From contig CAKZLK010000034.1 in assembly GCA_937125455.1 (NCBI GenBank), positions 1-36,355 on the forward strand: DNA of 36,355 nt. The letters are read 5' to 3'. The notes below the pieces were generated by a model. That model made no database searches and had not been told where the DNA came from. It worked only from the letters and a program-made list of their open reading frames with translations. Below, piece by piece: positions 8,251 through 15,682 of the stretch; position 1 is the first letter of the stretch, and every line of letters starts with the position of its first letter. Both the position numbers and the translations under genes were made by a program. Source of the DNA: an uncultured Aequorivita sp. (GTDB lineage Bacteria > Bacteroidota > Bacteroidia > Flavobacteriales > Flavobacteriaceae).

Positions 8251-9204
8251 TCATTTTAAAATAGTCATGCCGATAAAAATAGCATAAGCCACAACTAATA
8301 AAATTCCTCTTTTTCGACCTAGTTGATAGGATTTTGGAAGAAATGCCAATGGAAGTAATATTGCAGAAAACCCGATCATCCAAAAAATATCATTGGTGAG
8401 TACTTCTTTGCTTTTAACAGCTATCGGCTGGATTATGGCTGTAATGCCCAAAACAGACGAAATGTTGAATATATTTGAACCAATAAGGTTCCCAAGCGAT
8501 ATAGCCTTTTCCTTTTTTAAAGCTGCAATTACTGATGCTGCTAGTTCCGGAATACTTGTTCCAACCGCAATCAAGGTAACGGCAATAATACGTTCGCTTA
8601 CACCAAAGGCCTCGGCCAGGGAAACAGATCCATTTACCAAAAATTCACTTCCTGCATAAAGAGAAACAGCACCTATTAACAACCAAACGGTTATTTTAAA
8701 GTTTGAGATTTTAGACAGTCCATCATCAATGCTATCATCAACTGGCATAACGTTTCTTTGATCCCTTGCCCTCTTGATTAAAACCCACAGATATACAAAA
8801 AGCATCAGCAAGAGTGCAAATCCCTCGGAACGCGAAATCTGCATGCCACTTTTCAAAATAAAATAAAGCCCAATGGAAAGGATCATCATTACGGGCCAAT
8901 TAAGCTTATAAAAATCCTTATCAATCGCCAAAGGAGAAATTACAGCCGTTATACCCAGAACCAAACCTATATTTGCAATATTGGAACCTATTACATTTCC
9001 CAGTGAAATATCAGAAAAACCATTTAGCGCAGCCTGAAGACTTACTAATAGCTCAGGGGCCGAAGTGGCAAAAGAAACTACCGTTAGGCCGATAACCATC
9101 TTTGAAAGGTTTAGCTTGAAAGAAAGAGCTACCGAGGAGCGCACTAAAAACTCCCCACCCACAACGAGCAACACCAAACCTAAAAAGACAAGTATATAAT
9201 CCAT
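8251..9204 (-). CDS. CaCA-family Na+/Ca2+ (cation) exchanger, YrbG-like
   Basis: Inner-membrane antiporter predicted to exchange Ca2+ (or another cation) for Na+ or H+. 317 aa with about ten hydrophobic helices. It carries the two inverted alpha-repeats that define the CaCA superfamily: SFATSAPELLVSL then LGNVIGSNIANIGLVLG (~residues 44-85), and AVGTSIPELAASVIA then LGNLIGSNIFNISSVLG (~208-250). The acidic residue in each PEL and the Asn of each GSN are the ion-coordinating positions. A hydrophilic loop (~140-165) separates the halves. It is transcribed towards glnN but divergently from the plus-strand gene at 9343. Function is predicted by family; ion specificity is unknown. Confidence 0.93.
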   Translation of the reverse strand: MDYILVFLGLVLLVVGGEFLVRSSVALSFKLNLSKMVIGLTVVSFATSAPELLVSLQAALNGFSDISLGNVIGSNIANIGLVLGITAVISPLAIDKDFYKLNWPVMMILSIGLYFILKSGMQISRSEGFALLLMLFVYLWVLIKRARDQRNVMPVDDSIDDGLSKISNFKITVWLLIGAVSLYAGSEFLVNGSVSLAEAFGVSERIIAVTLIAVGTSIPELAASVIAALKKEKAISLGNLIGSNIFNISSVLGITAIIQPIAVKSKEVLTNDIFWMIGFSAILLPLAFLPKSYQLGRKRGILLVVAYAIFIGMTILK

Positions 9205-9254
9205 ATGATTTTCTAAAGATTGCGAAGATACTAAATGACAAAAAGAATTAGTTG

Positions 9255-9262
9255 TATATTTG
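9255..9262 (+). promoter_or_regulatory. Bacteroidetes -7 promoter box
   Basis: TATATTTG matches the TAnnTTTG -7 element of the Bacteroidetes primary sigma factor. It lies about 80 nt before the ATG at 9343 and reads towards it. A convincing -33 TTTG is not present at the right spacing. Confidence 0.5.
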
Positions 9263-9342
9263 TTACTATCCCCTCAAACTTTTAAACTGCACAAAGGCCC
9301 CAATTTCTAATTTTGGGACTAATTTTTAATTTAAATATAATT

Positions 9343-10239
9343 ATGGAAACTAATTTTAAGAGAGTGATTCAAAATCTTTCTATTTCTTTTATTTTGGTTG
9401 TGCTAGGCTTTCTACTTCTATCATTCAGCACAAAAAGTGTAACCACAACAACTTTAGACAACACCTCGGTATTAACAAAACAAATTTCCTTGGTTATTAC
9501 AAAAAAAACGACCCTTGAAGAACTTCAAAAGATCAAAAAACAAATGATGGATGAAGGATTGGGATTTGACTTTTCAAATGTAGTGTACAATGAAAAAAAT
9601 GAGATTATTTCCATCTCGATTCGCTATAGGGACGCAAACAATAACTCAGGGAATTATAGCGTGAGCAGCCAGAAGCCCATAAATGATATTCTTATCGTTT
9701 CTCAAGGAAACAGCATCTCTGTTAGAAGCACGGGCAACTCAAATCAGTCGATTATAAACCAAGGAAGTGGTGAAGGAAGTTCTAATAACACTGATAAAAC
9801 CTATGAAGACCGCAGACAGCAGATGCAAGAAAGAAGCGAACAAATGGAAAGGGAAATGGATGAGCGAATGAAGGCAATGAAAGAAAGACAGGCCGAAATG
9901 AAAAACCGTATGCAACAGCGAAGGGATAGCATTAGCAAAATTGAGCAATCTCCTATAAAAAACAGTACATACTTTAAAGGGAATTCTCATCTTATCACGA
10001 AGAACACAACAGATATGGAGTTAAAACAGCTTCGAAACAGCTATGACGCGGAAAATATTTCATTCTATTACAAAGATGTTCAGCGCAATGGTCAAAAACA
10101 AATAACACATATTTCCATAACTATAGACAATAGAAACGGTTCAATCTCCTCTTCAGGATTTGGAAACGGCAAAGACGCTATAAAAAATATTATCGTAGCT
10201 GTAGATGAACAGCATACCATTATGAAAAATGCGGATTAG
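9343..10239 (+). CDS. Membrane-anchored envelope protein with duplicated domain and charged coiled coil
   Basis: No firm family assignment. I start at METNFKRV (9343) rather than ten codons upstream, because this places a short basic N-terminus before the hydrophobic segment ISFILVVLGFLLLSFS (signal anchor). Two copies of one small domain are visible: LVITKKTTLEELQKIKKQM ... IISISIRYRD ... INDILIVS (~residues 40-115) and LITKNTTDMELKQLRNSY ... ITHISITIDN ... IKNIIVAVD (~215-290). A highly charged Met/Arg/Glu coiled coil (ERSEQMEREMDERMKAMKER) separates them. Similar duplicated segments occur in the periplasmic C-termini of BlaR1/M56-type flavobacterial peptidases (from memory), so this may be a free-standing relative. 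It stands alone between the exchanger and a small ORF. Confidence 0.75.
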   Translation: METNFKRVIQNLSISFILVVLGFLLLSFSTKSVTTTTLDNTSVLTKQISLVITKKTTLEELQKIKKQMMDEGLGFDFSNVVYNEKNEIISISIRYRDANNNSGNYSVSSQKPINDILIVSQGNSISVRSTGNSNQSIINQGSGEGSSNNTDKTYEDRRQQMQERSEQMEREMDERMKAMKERQAEMKNRMQQRRDSISKIEQSPIKNSTYFKGNSHLITKNTTDMELKQLRNSYDAENISFYYKDVQRNGQKQITHISITIDNRNGSISSSGFGNGKDAIKNIIVAVDEQHTIMKNAD

Positions 10240-10289
10240 CTTTTAACGTCATTTTAAAATGCGTATTTTCAAAGAAAATTTCTAATGAG

Positions 10290-10442
10290 ATGAAAAAGAT
10301 TTTTTTCAAATTCCTTTCTAAAGTGAACAGAAAAATTCTCCCAAGCTTTACGAAGAAAGGAGTAAACCTTGAAAAGGCCTCAAAACTGCAAATGGCTATC
10401 TTTGCCTATAAATTGTGGGTCACCAAAAACGCGCTGGATTAA
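10290..10442 (+). CDS. Small conserved flavobacterial protein (50 aa)
   Basis: ATG 10290 to TAA 10440-10442. The product starts MKKIFFKFLSKVNRKILPSF and ends AIFAYKLWVTKNALD. It is basic, with a C-terminal aromatic/hydrophobic helix. I recall very similar ~50-aa proteins throughout Flavobacteriia, often annotated 'SsrA-binding protein'. It is not a real SmpB, which is three times longer, so that name should not be trusted. It converges on apt and the stop codons overlap by four bases, an arrangement typical of conserved neighbours. Confidence 0.7.
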   Translation: MKKIFFKFLSKVNRKILPSFTKKGVNLEKASKLQMAIFAYKLWVTKNALD

Positions 10443-10951
10443 TATTTCAGCAATGATTTAACTGTCTGATTTTTTAATTTTTTATTTCCTCTTAAAAATT
10501 CTAGTTCAATTAAAAAATTACACTGTACTATTTCGCCGCCCAAGCTTTCAATTAAGTTACAAGCAGCTTTTGCCGTACCTCCTGTTGCCAATACATCGTC
10601 GTGCAGCAGAACACGCTCTCCTTTTTTGATTGCATCTTCATGAATTTCAAGTACATCCATCCCATATTCTAATTGGTATGGCTCTTTTAGCGTATTGTAG
10701 GGAAGTTTACCTGGTTTTCGTATCGGCACAAAACCAGCATTGAGTTCTTGAGCCAAAAGTGTTCCAAAGAAAAAACCGCGAGACTCAATCCCAACTACTT
10801 TGTCAATTTTTTTTCCTTCGACCATCGCTACCAATTGTTGCAAACAAAAACTTGTAGCTTTTTTGTTTGCAAGTAAAGGTGTAATATCCTTAAAAAGGAC
10901 TCCAGCTTTGGGAAAATCTTCTATATTTCTAATAAATTCAGATAAATTCAT
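10439..10951 (-). CDS. apt: Adenine phosphoribosyltransferase
   Basis: Converts adenine and PRPP to AMP in purine salvage (cytoplasm). 170 aa, normal family length. N-terminal FPKAGVLFKDITPLL, substrate-binding GIESRGFFFG (~residue 55), flexible hood LPYNTLKEPYQLEYG (~83-97), and the PRPP-binding motif VLLHDDVLATGGTA (~113-126) are all present. The gene is divergent from tRNA-Arg, with about 75 nt between them. Confidence 0.96.
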   Translation of the reverse strand: MNLSEFIRNIEDFPKAGVLFKDITPLLANKKATSFCLQQLVAMVEGKKIDKVVGIESRGFFFGTLLAQELNAGFVPIRKPGKLPYNTLKEPYQLEYGMDVLEIHEDAIKKGERVLLHDDVLATGGTAKAACNLIESLGGEIVQCNFLIELEFLRGNKKLKNQTVKSLLKY

Positions 10952-10967
10952 TTTTTACGGGTATTAA

Positions 10968-10999
10968 TTTGCCTTGCAATGTAAAAAGAAATATATTTG
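10968..10999 (+). promoter_or_regulatory. Promoter of tRNA-Arg (-33 TTTG / -7 TATATTTG)
   Basis: TTTG (10968-10971), a 20-nt spacer, then TATATTTG (10992-10999) match the Bacteroidetes consensus very well. The tRNA starts 27 nt downstream. This is the best promoter in the window and helps place the bacterial host in Bacteroidetes. Confidence 0.8.
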
Positions 11000-11025
11000 C
11001 ACCCGCTTAAAGCGAAATTAATTTC

Positions 11026-11099
11026 GGCCTTGTGGCGCAACTGAATAGCGCACCTGATTACGGCTCAGGAGGTTCCAGGTTTGAATCCTGGCAAGGTCA
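11026..11099 (+). tRNA. tRNA-Arg (ACG), likely integration site of the island
   Basis: Bacterial tRNA with acceptor GGCCTTG/CAAGGTC, D-arm with AACTGAATAG, anticodon stem CCTGA/TCAGG with loop TTACGGC (anticodon ACG at 11060-11062, reading CGN Arg codons after A34-to-inosine change), and T-arm CCAGG/CCTGG around TTTGAAT. Discriminator A, no encoded CCA. A tyrosine recombinase gene follows 235 nt downstream, the classic layout of an element integrated in the 3' end of a tRNA. A second copy of the 3' end (attR) is not in the window. Confidence 0.95.
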
Positions 11100-11126
11100 C
11101 TAAAAGCAATACCAACAAATTACAAA

Positions 11127-11158
11127 ACCCTGCTAATTTTATGATTAGCAGGGTTTTG
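11127..11158 (+). terminator. Intrinsic terminator after tRNA-Arg
   Basis: A perfect stem CCCTGCTAAT (11128-11137) with ATTAGCAGGG (11144-11153), six-base loop, flanked by AAAA and TTTT. It ends the tRNA transcript and also shields it from the island. Confidence 0.9.
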
Positions 11159-11333
11159 TGTTTTTTCGTGATATCATTTAATTTGATATTATTTGGTTTT
11201 AAAGGTTCACAAATCGTCAACATCTTTTTATAATCGTCAACATACTAAAAATGTTGTCCTAAATTTGTCCAAACGATCAATATGGCTGATTTGACTTTCG
11301 TCTCAATTTTGTTTAACATTAAAGACGACAGCT

Positions 11334-12560
11334 ATGCGTACTTCATCAACTTTCTCGATCCTTTTTTGGATCTATGGCACTCGCGCCAAAAACCAACAAG
11401 CCAACATTTATGCCCGGATTACCCTCAATGGTAAAAGAGTAAATATTAGCCTTAAGCAAAAAACGGATATTGCTTCATGGGATGCAAAACGACAAAAAGT
11501 TAAGGGTAATGGGCAAATATCCAGAACCATCAACTTTTTCTTGGACGAAACCAAATCAGAACTTATCAATTGCTATAGGGAGCTCCGCTCTGAGGACAAA
11601 GAACCAACGGCACAAATGATAAAGGCAAGATATCTGGGAGAGGACAAAAAAATACATACCATTATGGATATCATTCAATACCACAACGAAAGCATTGAAA
11701 ACAAAGTTTGCGCCAAAACGTTGTGCCATTACCAAACAACCCAAAAATATGTACTAATGTTTGTTTCCAAAAAATATAGATCAAAGAATATTCCTTTAAA
11801 GAATTTGGATTTTGCTTTTCTTATGGGTTTTGAAACTTTTTTAAGATCACATCGTCCGAGCCATTATCAGGATCGTATTGGAAATAATACCATTATGAAG
11901 CATATCCAAAGATTCCGAAAAATGATCACGACCGCATATCACTTAGAATGGATAGAGCGCGATCCTTTTGTTACTTTCAAGCCTAAACATATAAAGACCC
12001 AAAGGGAATTTCTTACTGAAGCGGAGCTAAACTCCATTGAAAGGTTTTCCTCAGACATTGACCGTCTTTCGACTGTGAAGGACCTATTTGTATTTAGTTG
12101 TTATACGGGCATATCATATACCGACATAATGAAATTAACTCCCGACAACATCGTCTTCGGTAGTGATGGAAAGAAATGGATCACAGCCAAGAGAAACAAG
12201 ACTGGCACCCCATTTAAGATACCCCTTCTGGAGAAAGCAGAAGCTTTAATTGAGAGCTATGCTGGCCATCCTCGAACAAAATTTACAGGCTCCCTTCTTC
12301 CTACGATATCGAATCAAAAGCTGAATAGCTATTTGAAAGAAATATCGGATTTGTGCGGAATCAAGAAGAATCTCACTTTTCATATGGCCCGACATACTTT
12401 TGCAACAACAGTTACCTTAAGCAATGGTGTCCCAATTGAAACCGTATCTAAGCTATTGGGACATACCAAACTTGCTACAACGCAGATTTATGCCAAGGTT
12501 ATTGAAAAGAAGGTAAGTGAAGATATGGGATTATTGCAGGAGAAATTAAATAGAAAATGA
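11334..12560 (+). CDS. Tyrosine recombinase (Bacteroidetes integrase with Arm-binding and SAM-like domains)
   Basis: Site-specific recombinase, probably responsible for inserting the island at tRNA-Arg. 408 aa: N-terminal arm-type DNA-binding domain (~1-85, FWIYGTRAKNQQANIYARIT), core-binding helical domain (~95-200), catalytic domain (~215-400). Catalytic features: box II HMARHTFATT (~350) with His-x-x-Arg, LLGHTKLATTQIYAKV with the second His and nucleophilic Tyr (~373-386). The usual first Arg (TGLR) is replaced in CYTGISYTDIMKL. The same substitution is known for IntDOT of CTnDOT, so activity is not excluded. It is not an integron IntI, as the IntI-specific helix is not recognisable. Confidence 0.93.
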   Translation: MRTSSTFSILFWIYGTRAKNQQANIYARITLNGKRVNISLKQKTDIASWDAKRQKVKGNGQISRTINFFLDETKSELINCYRELRSEDKEPTAQMIKARYLGEDKKIHTIMDIIQYHNESIENKVCAKTLCHYQTTQKYVLMFVSKKYRSKNIPLKNLDFAFLMGFETFLRSHRPSHYQDRIGNNTIMKHIQRFRKMITTAYHLEWIERDPFVTFKPKHIKTQREFLTEAELNSIERFSSDIDRLSTVKDLFVFSCYTGISYTDIMKLTPDNIVFGSDGKKWITAKRNKTGTPFKIPLLEKAEALIESYAGHPRTKFTGSLLPTISNQKLNSYLKEISDLCGIKKNLTFHMARHTFATTVTLSNGVPIETVSKLLGHTKLATTQIYAKVIEKKVSEDMGLLQEKLNRK

Positions 12561-12653
12561 AAGAAAATCTGGACAAAACAATTTCATAGATAAAGGGATC
12601 AAACAACGCACTCCTGAATTTTGATTATTTTAGACTTGCTAAATTAATTTCAA

Positions 12654-13361
12654 ATGGAAACAAATATCTACATTCATGCAATGGAGATAGGTTATTCCCA
12701 TAATGAGGGGATTACTTATAAAGAATTAAAAAGGTTATTACAGTTAAAAACATTAGTTTCTATAGAAGGTCGAAGAGAATATACTTTTATCAAATGGTTT
12801 ATAAAAAATTTTGACGCCCCCTTAATGCCTATTAAGGGTTCTGCGGTCATGAAAAGATATTATAATGTATTAGTAAATGATATTAAGGATAAAGAAAATA
12901 TACAAGCCTATAGCGATTTTTCGAATAAAACTTACTTTTTAAAGGGTAAGACTGTAAAGCAATATCTGGATTATTTAGAACTCAAAGAAGCACGAGAACA
13001 GGCTCAGGTTGCTCAAAAGTCTTCAACCAAAGCTATTAGAATTGCCTATTGGTCATTAGCTATTTCTGCTATTCTTGCACTGACATCCATTATCATGACG
13101 CTTTACTTTTCCATAACAGCTCCAAAACCACCATACGATGTGTATATTAAGGAAAAACCTCAAGTTTGGAAGGCACCGGAGATTTATTCGCGGGATGCAG
13201 AGCATTCCCATTCTCCCGATAATATAAAAGATGGTGCGTTGCTGCAGCAGGTTAATAAACTGAAAGATGAGCTTAACAATGCTGATGAACCTATACAGTA
13301 TTATGAATCAAAAGAGTATGAAAAACGTATAAGGGCATCTATTTTAAGCTCCATTATGTAA
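12654..13361 (+). CDS. Hypothetical membrane protein of the island
   Basis: 235 aa, not recognised. N-terminal ~120 residues are soluble and may contain a winged-helix-like fold (YSHNEGITYKELKRLLQL, REYTFIKWFIKNFDAP). One transmembrane helix follows at ~130-155 (AIRIAYWSLAISAILALTS), then a charged C-terminal region (~160-235). Topology suggests a single-pass protein with the N-terminal domain in the cytoplasm. It follows the integrase after 93 nt in the same direction and may be co-transcribed. Similar proteins with a short TM after a predicted DNA-binding domain occur in Bacteroidetes islands, but I cannot assign a function. Confidence 0.7.
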   Translation: METNIYIHAMEIGYSHNEGITYKELKRLLQLKTLVSIEGRREYTFIKWFIKNFDAPLMPIKGSAVMKRYYNVLVNDIKDKENIQAYSDFSNKTYFLKGKTVKQYLDYLELKEAREQAQVAQKSSTKAIRIAYWSLAISAILALTSIIMTLYFSITAPKPPYDVYIKEKPQVWKAPEIYSRDAEHSHSPDNIKDGALLQQVNKLKDELNNADEPIQYYESKEYEKRIRASILSSIM

Positions 13362-13452
13362 TATAAAGCCCTAAACTTCTCTTATACCTAAATTTGTCCT
13401 GCTGATGGTTTGCAAATGACTTGAGATTATATCTACCAGCTATGAATAATAG

Positions 13453-13490
13453 GCCTATCCCAAACTTACACTAGGGTTTTAGTAGGCTTT
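13453..13490 (+). terminator. Weak hairpin after the membrane protein gene
   Basis: GCCTA-TCCC and GGG-TAGGC arms (13454-13461 and 13474-13487, interrupted) are followed by TTTT. An imperfect stem about 90 nt after the stop at 13361; plausible terminator only. Confidence 0.3.
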
Positions 13491-13564
13491 TATACGGGTG
13501 ATCCTAGAGTAAACAGGCAAGAAAGGTAATACTTGACCCGTCCAAATCAGTTTTAAAAAAAATA

Positions 13565-13720
13565 GAAAGTAGCTTTATAGTAGCCTTTGCCTAGCTTAAA
13601 CGTAGGAAAAGTGTAGCATCCGCGTAGCATTCTACCCCCTCGATCTATACATTAACTCCACCTGAACCTACCATTAAGGGAGGTTATATGTAGCCTTACA
13701 TCACATTAACTTTAGCCCTA
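13565..13720. repeat. Imperfect direct repeat R1 (~155 nt), left copy
   Basis: Matches 15446-15601 at roughly three bases in four. The best-conserved blocks are TAGCCTTTGCCTAGCTTAAA followed by CGTAGG, and CCTGAACCTACCATTAA. Internally it is rich in phased TAGC/TAGCC/GTAGC words. Together with the right copy it brackets the XRE/nucleotidyltransferase pair. No ORF. Confidence 0.8.
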
Positions 13721-13738
13721 AGTGCGAAATTAAGTGGA

Positions 13739-13975
13739 TAAGATTGTGCGGTTTTAGAAATATCAGCTGGCAGCATCCATTTGTATTCTTCCGCTAAGGA
13801 TAAAGAAATTTTTAGAAATCTTTTCGAAAGCCTAGGCCTTTTTGATTCGCTCGATGCTTTTAAATTTGATGAAATGGAACTCGTGAAGCTCCTAAATCGA
13901 TTTCTTTTTTCATCAAGTAAAAAAGAAAGAACACTTCCCTCCCACTTCGGAAAACTACAAAAGCGTGCATTTTAA
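13739..13975 (+). pseudogene. Possible gene remnant (short ORF without ATG)
   Basis: An open frame between TAA 13739 and TAA 13973-13975. The only start is TTG 13781, giving 64 aa beginning with TTG-encoded Met then YSSAKDKEIFRNLFES and including FDEMELVKLLNRFLF. The composition is protein-like and frame upstream of the TTG also looks coding (ISAGSIH), so it may be the tail of a broken gene. Not recognised. The 3' end runs into repeat module B. It could equally be chance. Confidence 0.25.
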
Positions 13976-14108
13976 CCGGGGAGAATACCAAAAATAACTA
14001 TTTTGTTGGTTTCAAAATCCAGTGAAGGGCATTACAAATGCAAGAATAAAAAAGACTTACTTTCCACTTTGACTTCCCTTAGCAATGTGCCAGCGCGCCA
14101 GAAAGGAT
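13946..14108. repeat. Degenerate copy of junction modules B and C
   Basis: AAAGCGTGCATTTTAACCGG then GGAGAATACC (module B) is followed by a segment like 'GTGAAGGGCATTACAAATGC' and 'GCGCGCCAG' (module C). Module B recurs at 16514, 19457, 20669, 23700 and 30868; module C at 20740 and 30940. This copy lacks the TATATTTG box on the minus strand and the GCAACGGTTAC box. It marks the left edge of the cassette-like region. Confidence 0.65.
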
Positions 14109-14284
14109 TTAATTGTTGGCATCCAACAAATTTTGCACCCGCTCTTCGATATCAATTTTTATAAGGTCCAAACTTTGCCCCTATAACAAATGGGCGTGAA
14201 ATCGTCTTCTGCTATTGAAAAGTCTAAACAGGCTTCTAAAAGTTCTTGTCGCGTTGAAGCAAAAGGATTTCTTTGTTCATAGAA
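14109..14284 (-). pseudogene. Detached C-terminal part of the AbiEii-like nucleotidyltransferase
   Basis: Reading on past the TAG at 14285-14287 in the same frame gives FYEQRNPFASTRQELLEA ... FTPICYRGKVWTL. A one-base shift then continues as IKIDIEERVQNLLDANN and a stop at 14109-14111. Family members normally continue with an RGKYWELIKLDI-like segment (from memory), so these are the original C-terminal residues cut off by a nonsense change and a 1-nt deletion in the TTATAAAAATT run. Confidence 0.65.
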
Positions 14285-14767
14285 CTATAACATTTCCTTT
14301 AAAGTGTATACATTAAGAAGTTCGTGAATGTCCCAAAAATCTTTTTTACGACCACCATTTGAAATAACTTCAAACTTCATTGCAGCAATTTCGTCATTTG
14401 ATGCCAAACGTATATTGTCTTGCTCTAATAAAGGAAAAACAAAAGGGTCCGTATAATATATGTCCAATTTAACTGCGTTATGTTCATCTTCACCAACAAA
14501 ATAAGATCTGCCAAAAACAACTTCACCAACAGAAGATGTGTCTACATATTGAAAGGTTTCATTTAAAATTTCTTCCAAACGATTGAAATCTATACTACCA
14601 TATACTGCATCGGTGAATAAATCAATATCTATCGATTCTCTGTGACCTTGCTGTAAACTTAATGACGTACCGCCTACCAATCTAAAACTATTAAATTCTT
14701 CATTAGCCATTAATATTATTAAGGAGTCCCAAAGAAGATCCGAAACTGTATTTAAATGTAAAGGCAT
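14285..14767 (-). CDS. AbiEii-like nucleotidyltransferase (toxin-type), C-terminally truncated
   Basis: Nucleotidyltransferase-fold protein related to the AbiEii toxins of abortive-infection and toxin-antitoxin systems, which add nucleotides to RNA targets. I start at MPLHLNTVSDLLWDSL (14767), 7 nt behind the regulator's stop, which matches the usual family N-terminus. An ATG at 14800 would overlap the regulator by 26 nt. Catalytic core: FRLVGGTSLSLQQGHRES followed by IDIDLF (GG-S and D-x-D metal ligands, ~residues 26-48), conserved VKLDIYY and MKFEVISNGGRKKDFWDI (~105-145). It stops at an amber codon about 58 residues short of the family length. The lost part is still readable downstream (see 14109-14284). 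The catalytic residues remain, so partial activity cannot be ruled out. Confidence 0.8.
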   Translation of the reverse strand: MPLHLNTVSDLLWDSLIILMANEEFNSFRLVGGTSLSLQQGHRESIDIDLFTDAVYGSIDFNRLEEILNETFQYVDTSSVGEVVFGRSYFVGEDEHNAVKLDIYYTDPFVFPLLEQDNIRLASNDEIAAMKFEVISNGGRKKDFWDIHELLNVYTLKEML

Positions 14768-14774
14768 ATAGAAG

Positions 14775-15284
14775 TTAAATAAGATTATACTTTTCTGCAT
14801 TCTTTTGGAATGTAGCTAAACGGGAGTTTTTTATAGACTTAGCTATATTAGATACAGTAACTTTACCATAGTAATCTATAATTTCATTGATTTCTATATC
14901 ATTACCTCTTTCCAGTACTCTTTTAATTATAGCACGTTTGTTTTTACTCCAATCTATTTTATCAAAAGTGGTATCCCAAAACAATACTTTTCTAATGTTG
15001 TTTAGGTTAGGTGCTCCTTTACTATTCTCAGCCAATTTAGTTTTTACTTCATAGCTTGCCTGTAACATCATAAAGTAATCATCTTCCGTCTGAAAGTAAT
15101 CCGCCAATTTAATGGACAGTTCTGGATTGATGCCTCTTCTTTGATTTATAATGGCACTGATGGTTTGCTTATGTTCATTTATAGCCAAAGCCAATTGAGA
15201 GCTTTTAATATTATTGCGCTTTATTTCACGTTCTAATATAAGCCCTGGGTGTAAACCTTTTATCTTAGCTATTTTAGGTAACAT
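14775..15284 (-). CDS. XRE-family (HigA-like) antitoxin/regulator
   Basis: DNA-binding partner of the downstream nucleotidyltransferase. Start at MLPKIAKIKGLHPGLILERE (15284). The ATG 66 nt upstream would place the N-terminus inside the palindromic operator, so it is rejected. Helix-turn-helix at ~residues 15-65 (RNNIKSSQLALAINEHKQTI, SAIINQRRGINPELSIKLAD) as in HigA/VapI proteins. A C-terminal ~70-residue region (KNKRAIIKRVLERGNDIEIN) probably contacts the toxin or DNA. The gene lies upstream of the toxin-type gene in the order found in many HigA-like and AbiE-like modules. Autorepression through the 13-bp palindrome is inferred. Confidence 0.85.
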   Translation of the reverse strand: MLPKIAKIKGLHPGLILEREIKRNNIKSSQLALAINEHKQTISAIINQRRGINPELSIKLADYFQTEDDYFMMLQASYEVKTKLAENSKGAPNLNNIRKVLFWDTTFDKIDWSKNKRAIIKRVLERGNDIEINEIIDYYGKVTVSNIAKSIKNSRLATFQKNAEKYNLI

Positions 15285-15315
15285 ATTTGTTTTGTAATAC
15301 AAAAGTAGCAATAAA

Positions 15316-15347
15316 CTAATTAGTAAACAAAACTGTTTACTAATTAG
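15316..15347 (-). promoter_or_regulatory. Perfect 13-bp palindromic operator of the TA-like operon
   Basis: CTAATTAGTAAAC (15316-15328), spacer AAAACT, GTTTACTAATTAG (15335-15347): both arms are perfectly complementary. It ends 32 nt before the regulator ATG, where promoter and transcription start are expected. Typical autoregulatory site for an XRE dimer. Confidence 0.8.
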
Positions 15348-15445
15348 CAACTATATTAACAAATTGCGAAACTCTACTTAAAAATAAATTATTTATCTAT
15401 ACTAGATAAATGGACCGGTTCTTAAATATCTAACGAATGAAATAT

Positions 15446-15601
15446 GAAAGTAGCTTAAAGGTAGCCTTTGCCTAGCTTAAACGTAGGGAAAGTGTAGCTT
15501 TAGCGGAGCACTCGCCCCCCTTGAACCATACATTAACAACGCCTGAACCTACCATTAAAGCACGTTGAGTATAGCCTTAAAGCACTATGACTGTAGCCCT
15601 A
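15446..15601. repeat. Imperfect direct repeat R2 (~155 nt), right copy
   Basis: Second copy of the repeat at 13565-13720, in the same orientation. It contains TAGCCTTTGCCTAGCTTAAA exactly as in R1, then CGTAGG-GAAAGTGTAGC and CCTGAACCTACCATTAA. It lies just upstream of the regulator. Recombination between R1 and R2 would remove the pair precisely. Confidence 0.8.
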
Positions 15602-15682
15602 ACAGCCAGTTTTACCCAGAAAACTTTTTAGGACGAAACATTACTGAGGACACGGGCGAGACGCCCGCGCCAGCAAGGGGTA

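Noticed and set aside
10290-10442. Annotation of the 50-aa protein as SsrA-binding protein
   Set aside because: SmpB is about 150 aa with a different fold; the name is a propagated mis-annotation.
11334-12560. Integron integrase IntI driving the cassette-like array
   Set aside because: The domain order (N-terminal arm-binding plus SAM-like) is that of Bacteroidetes island integrases, and the IntI-specific motif is not seen.
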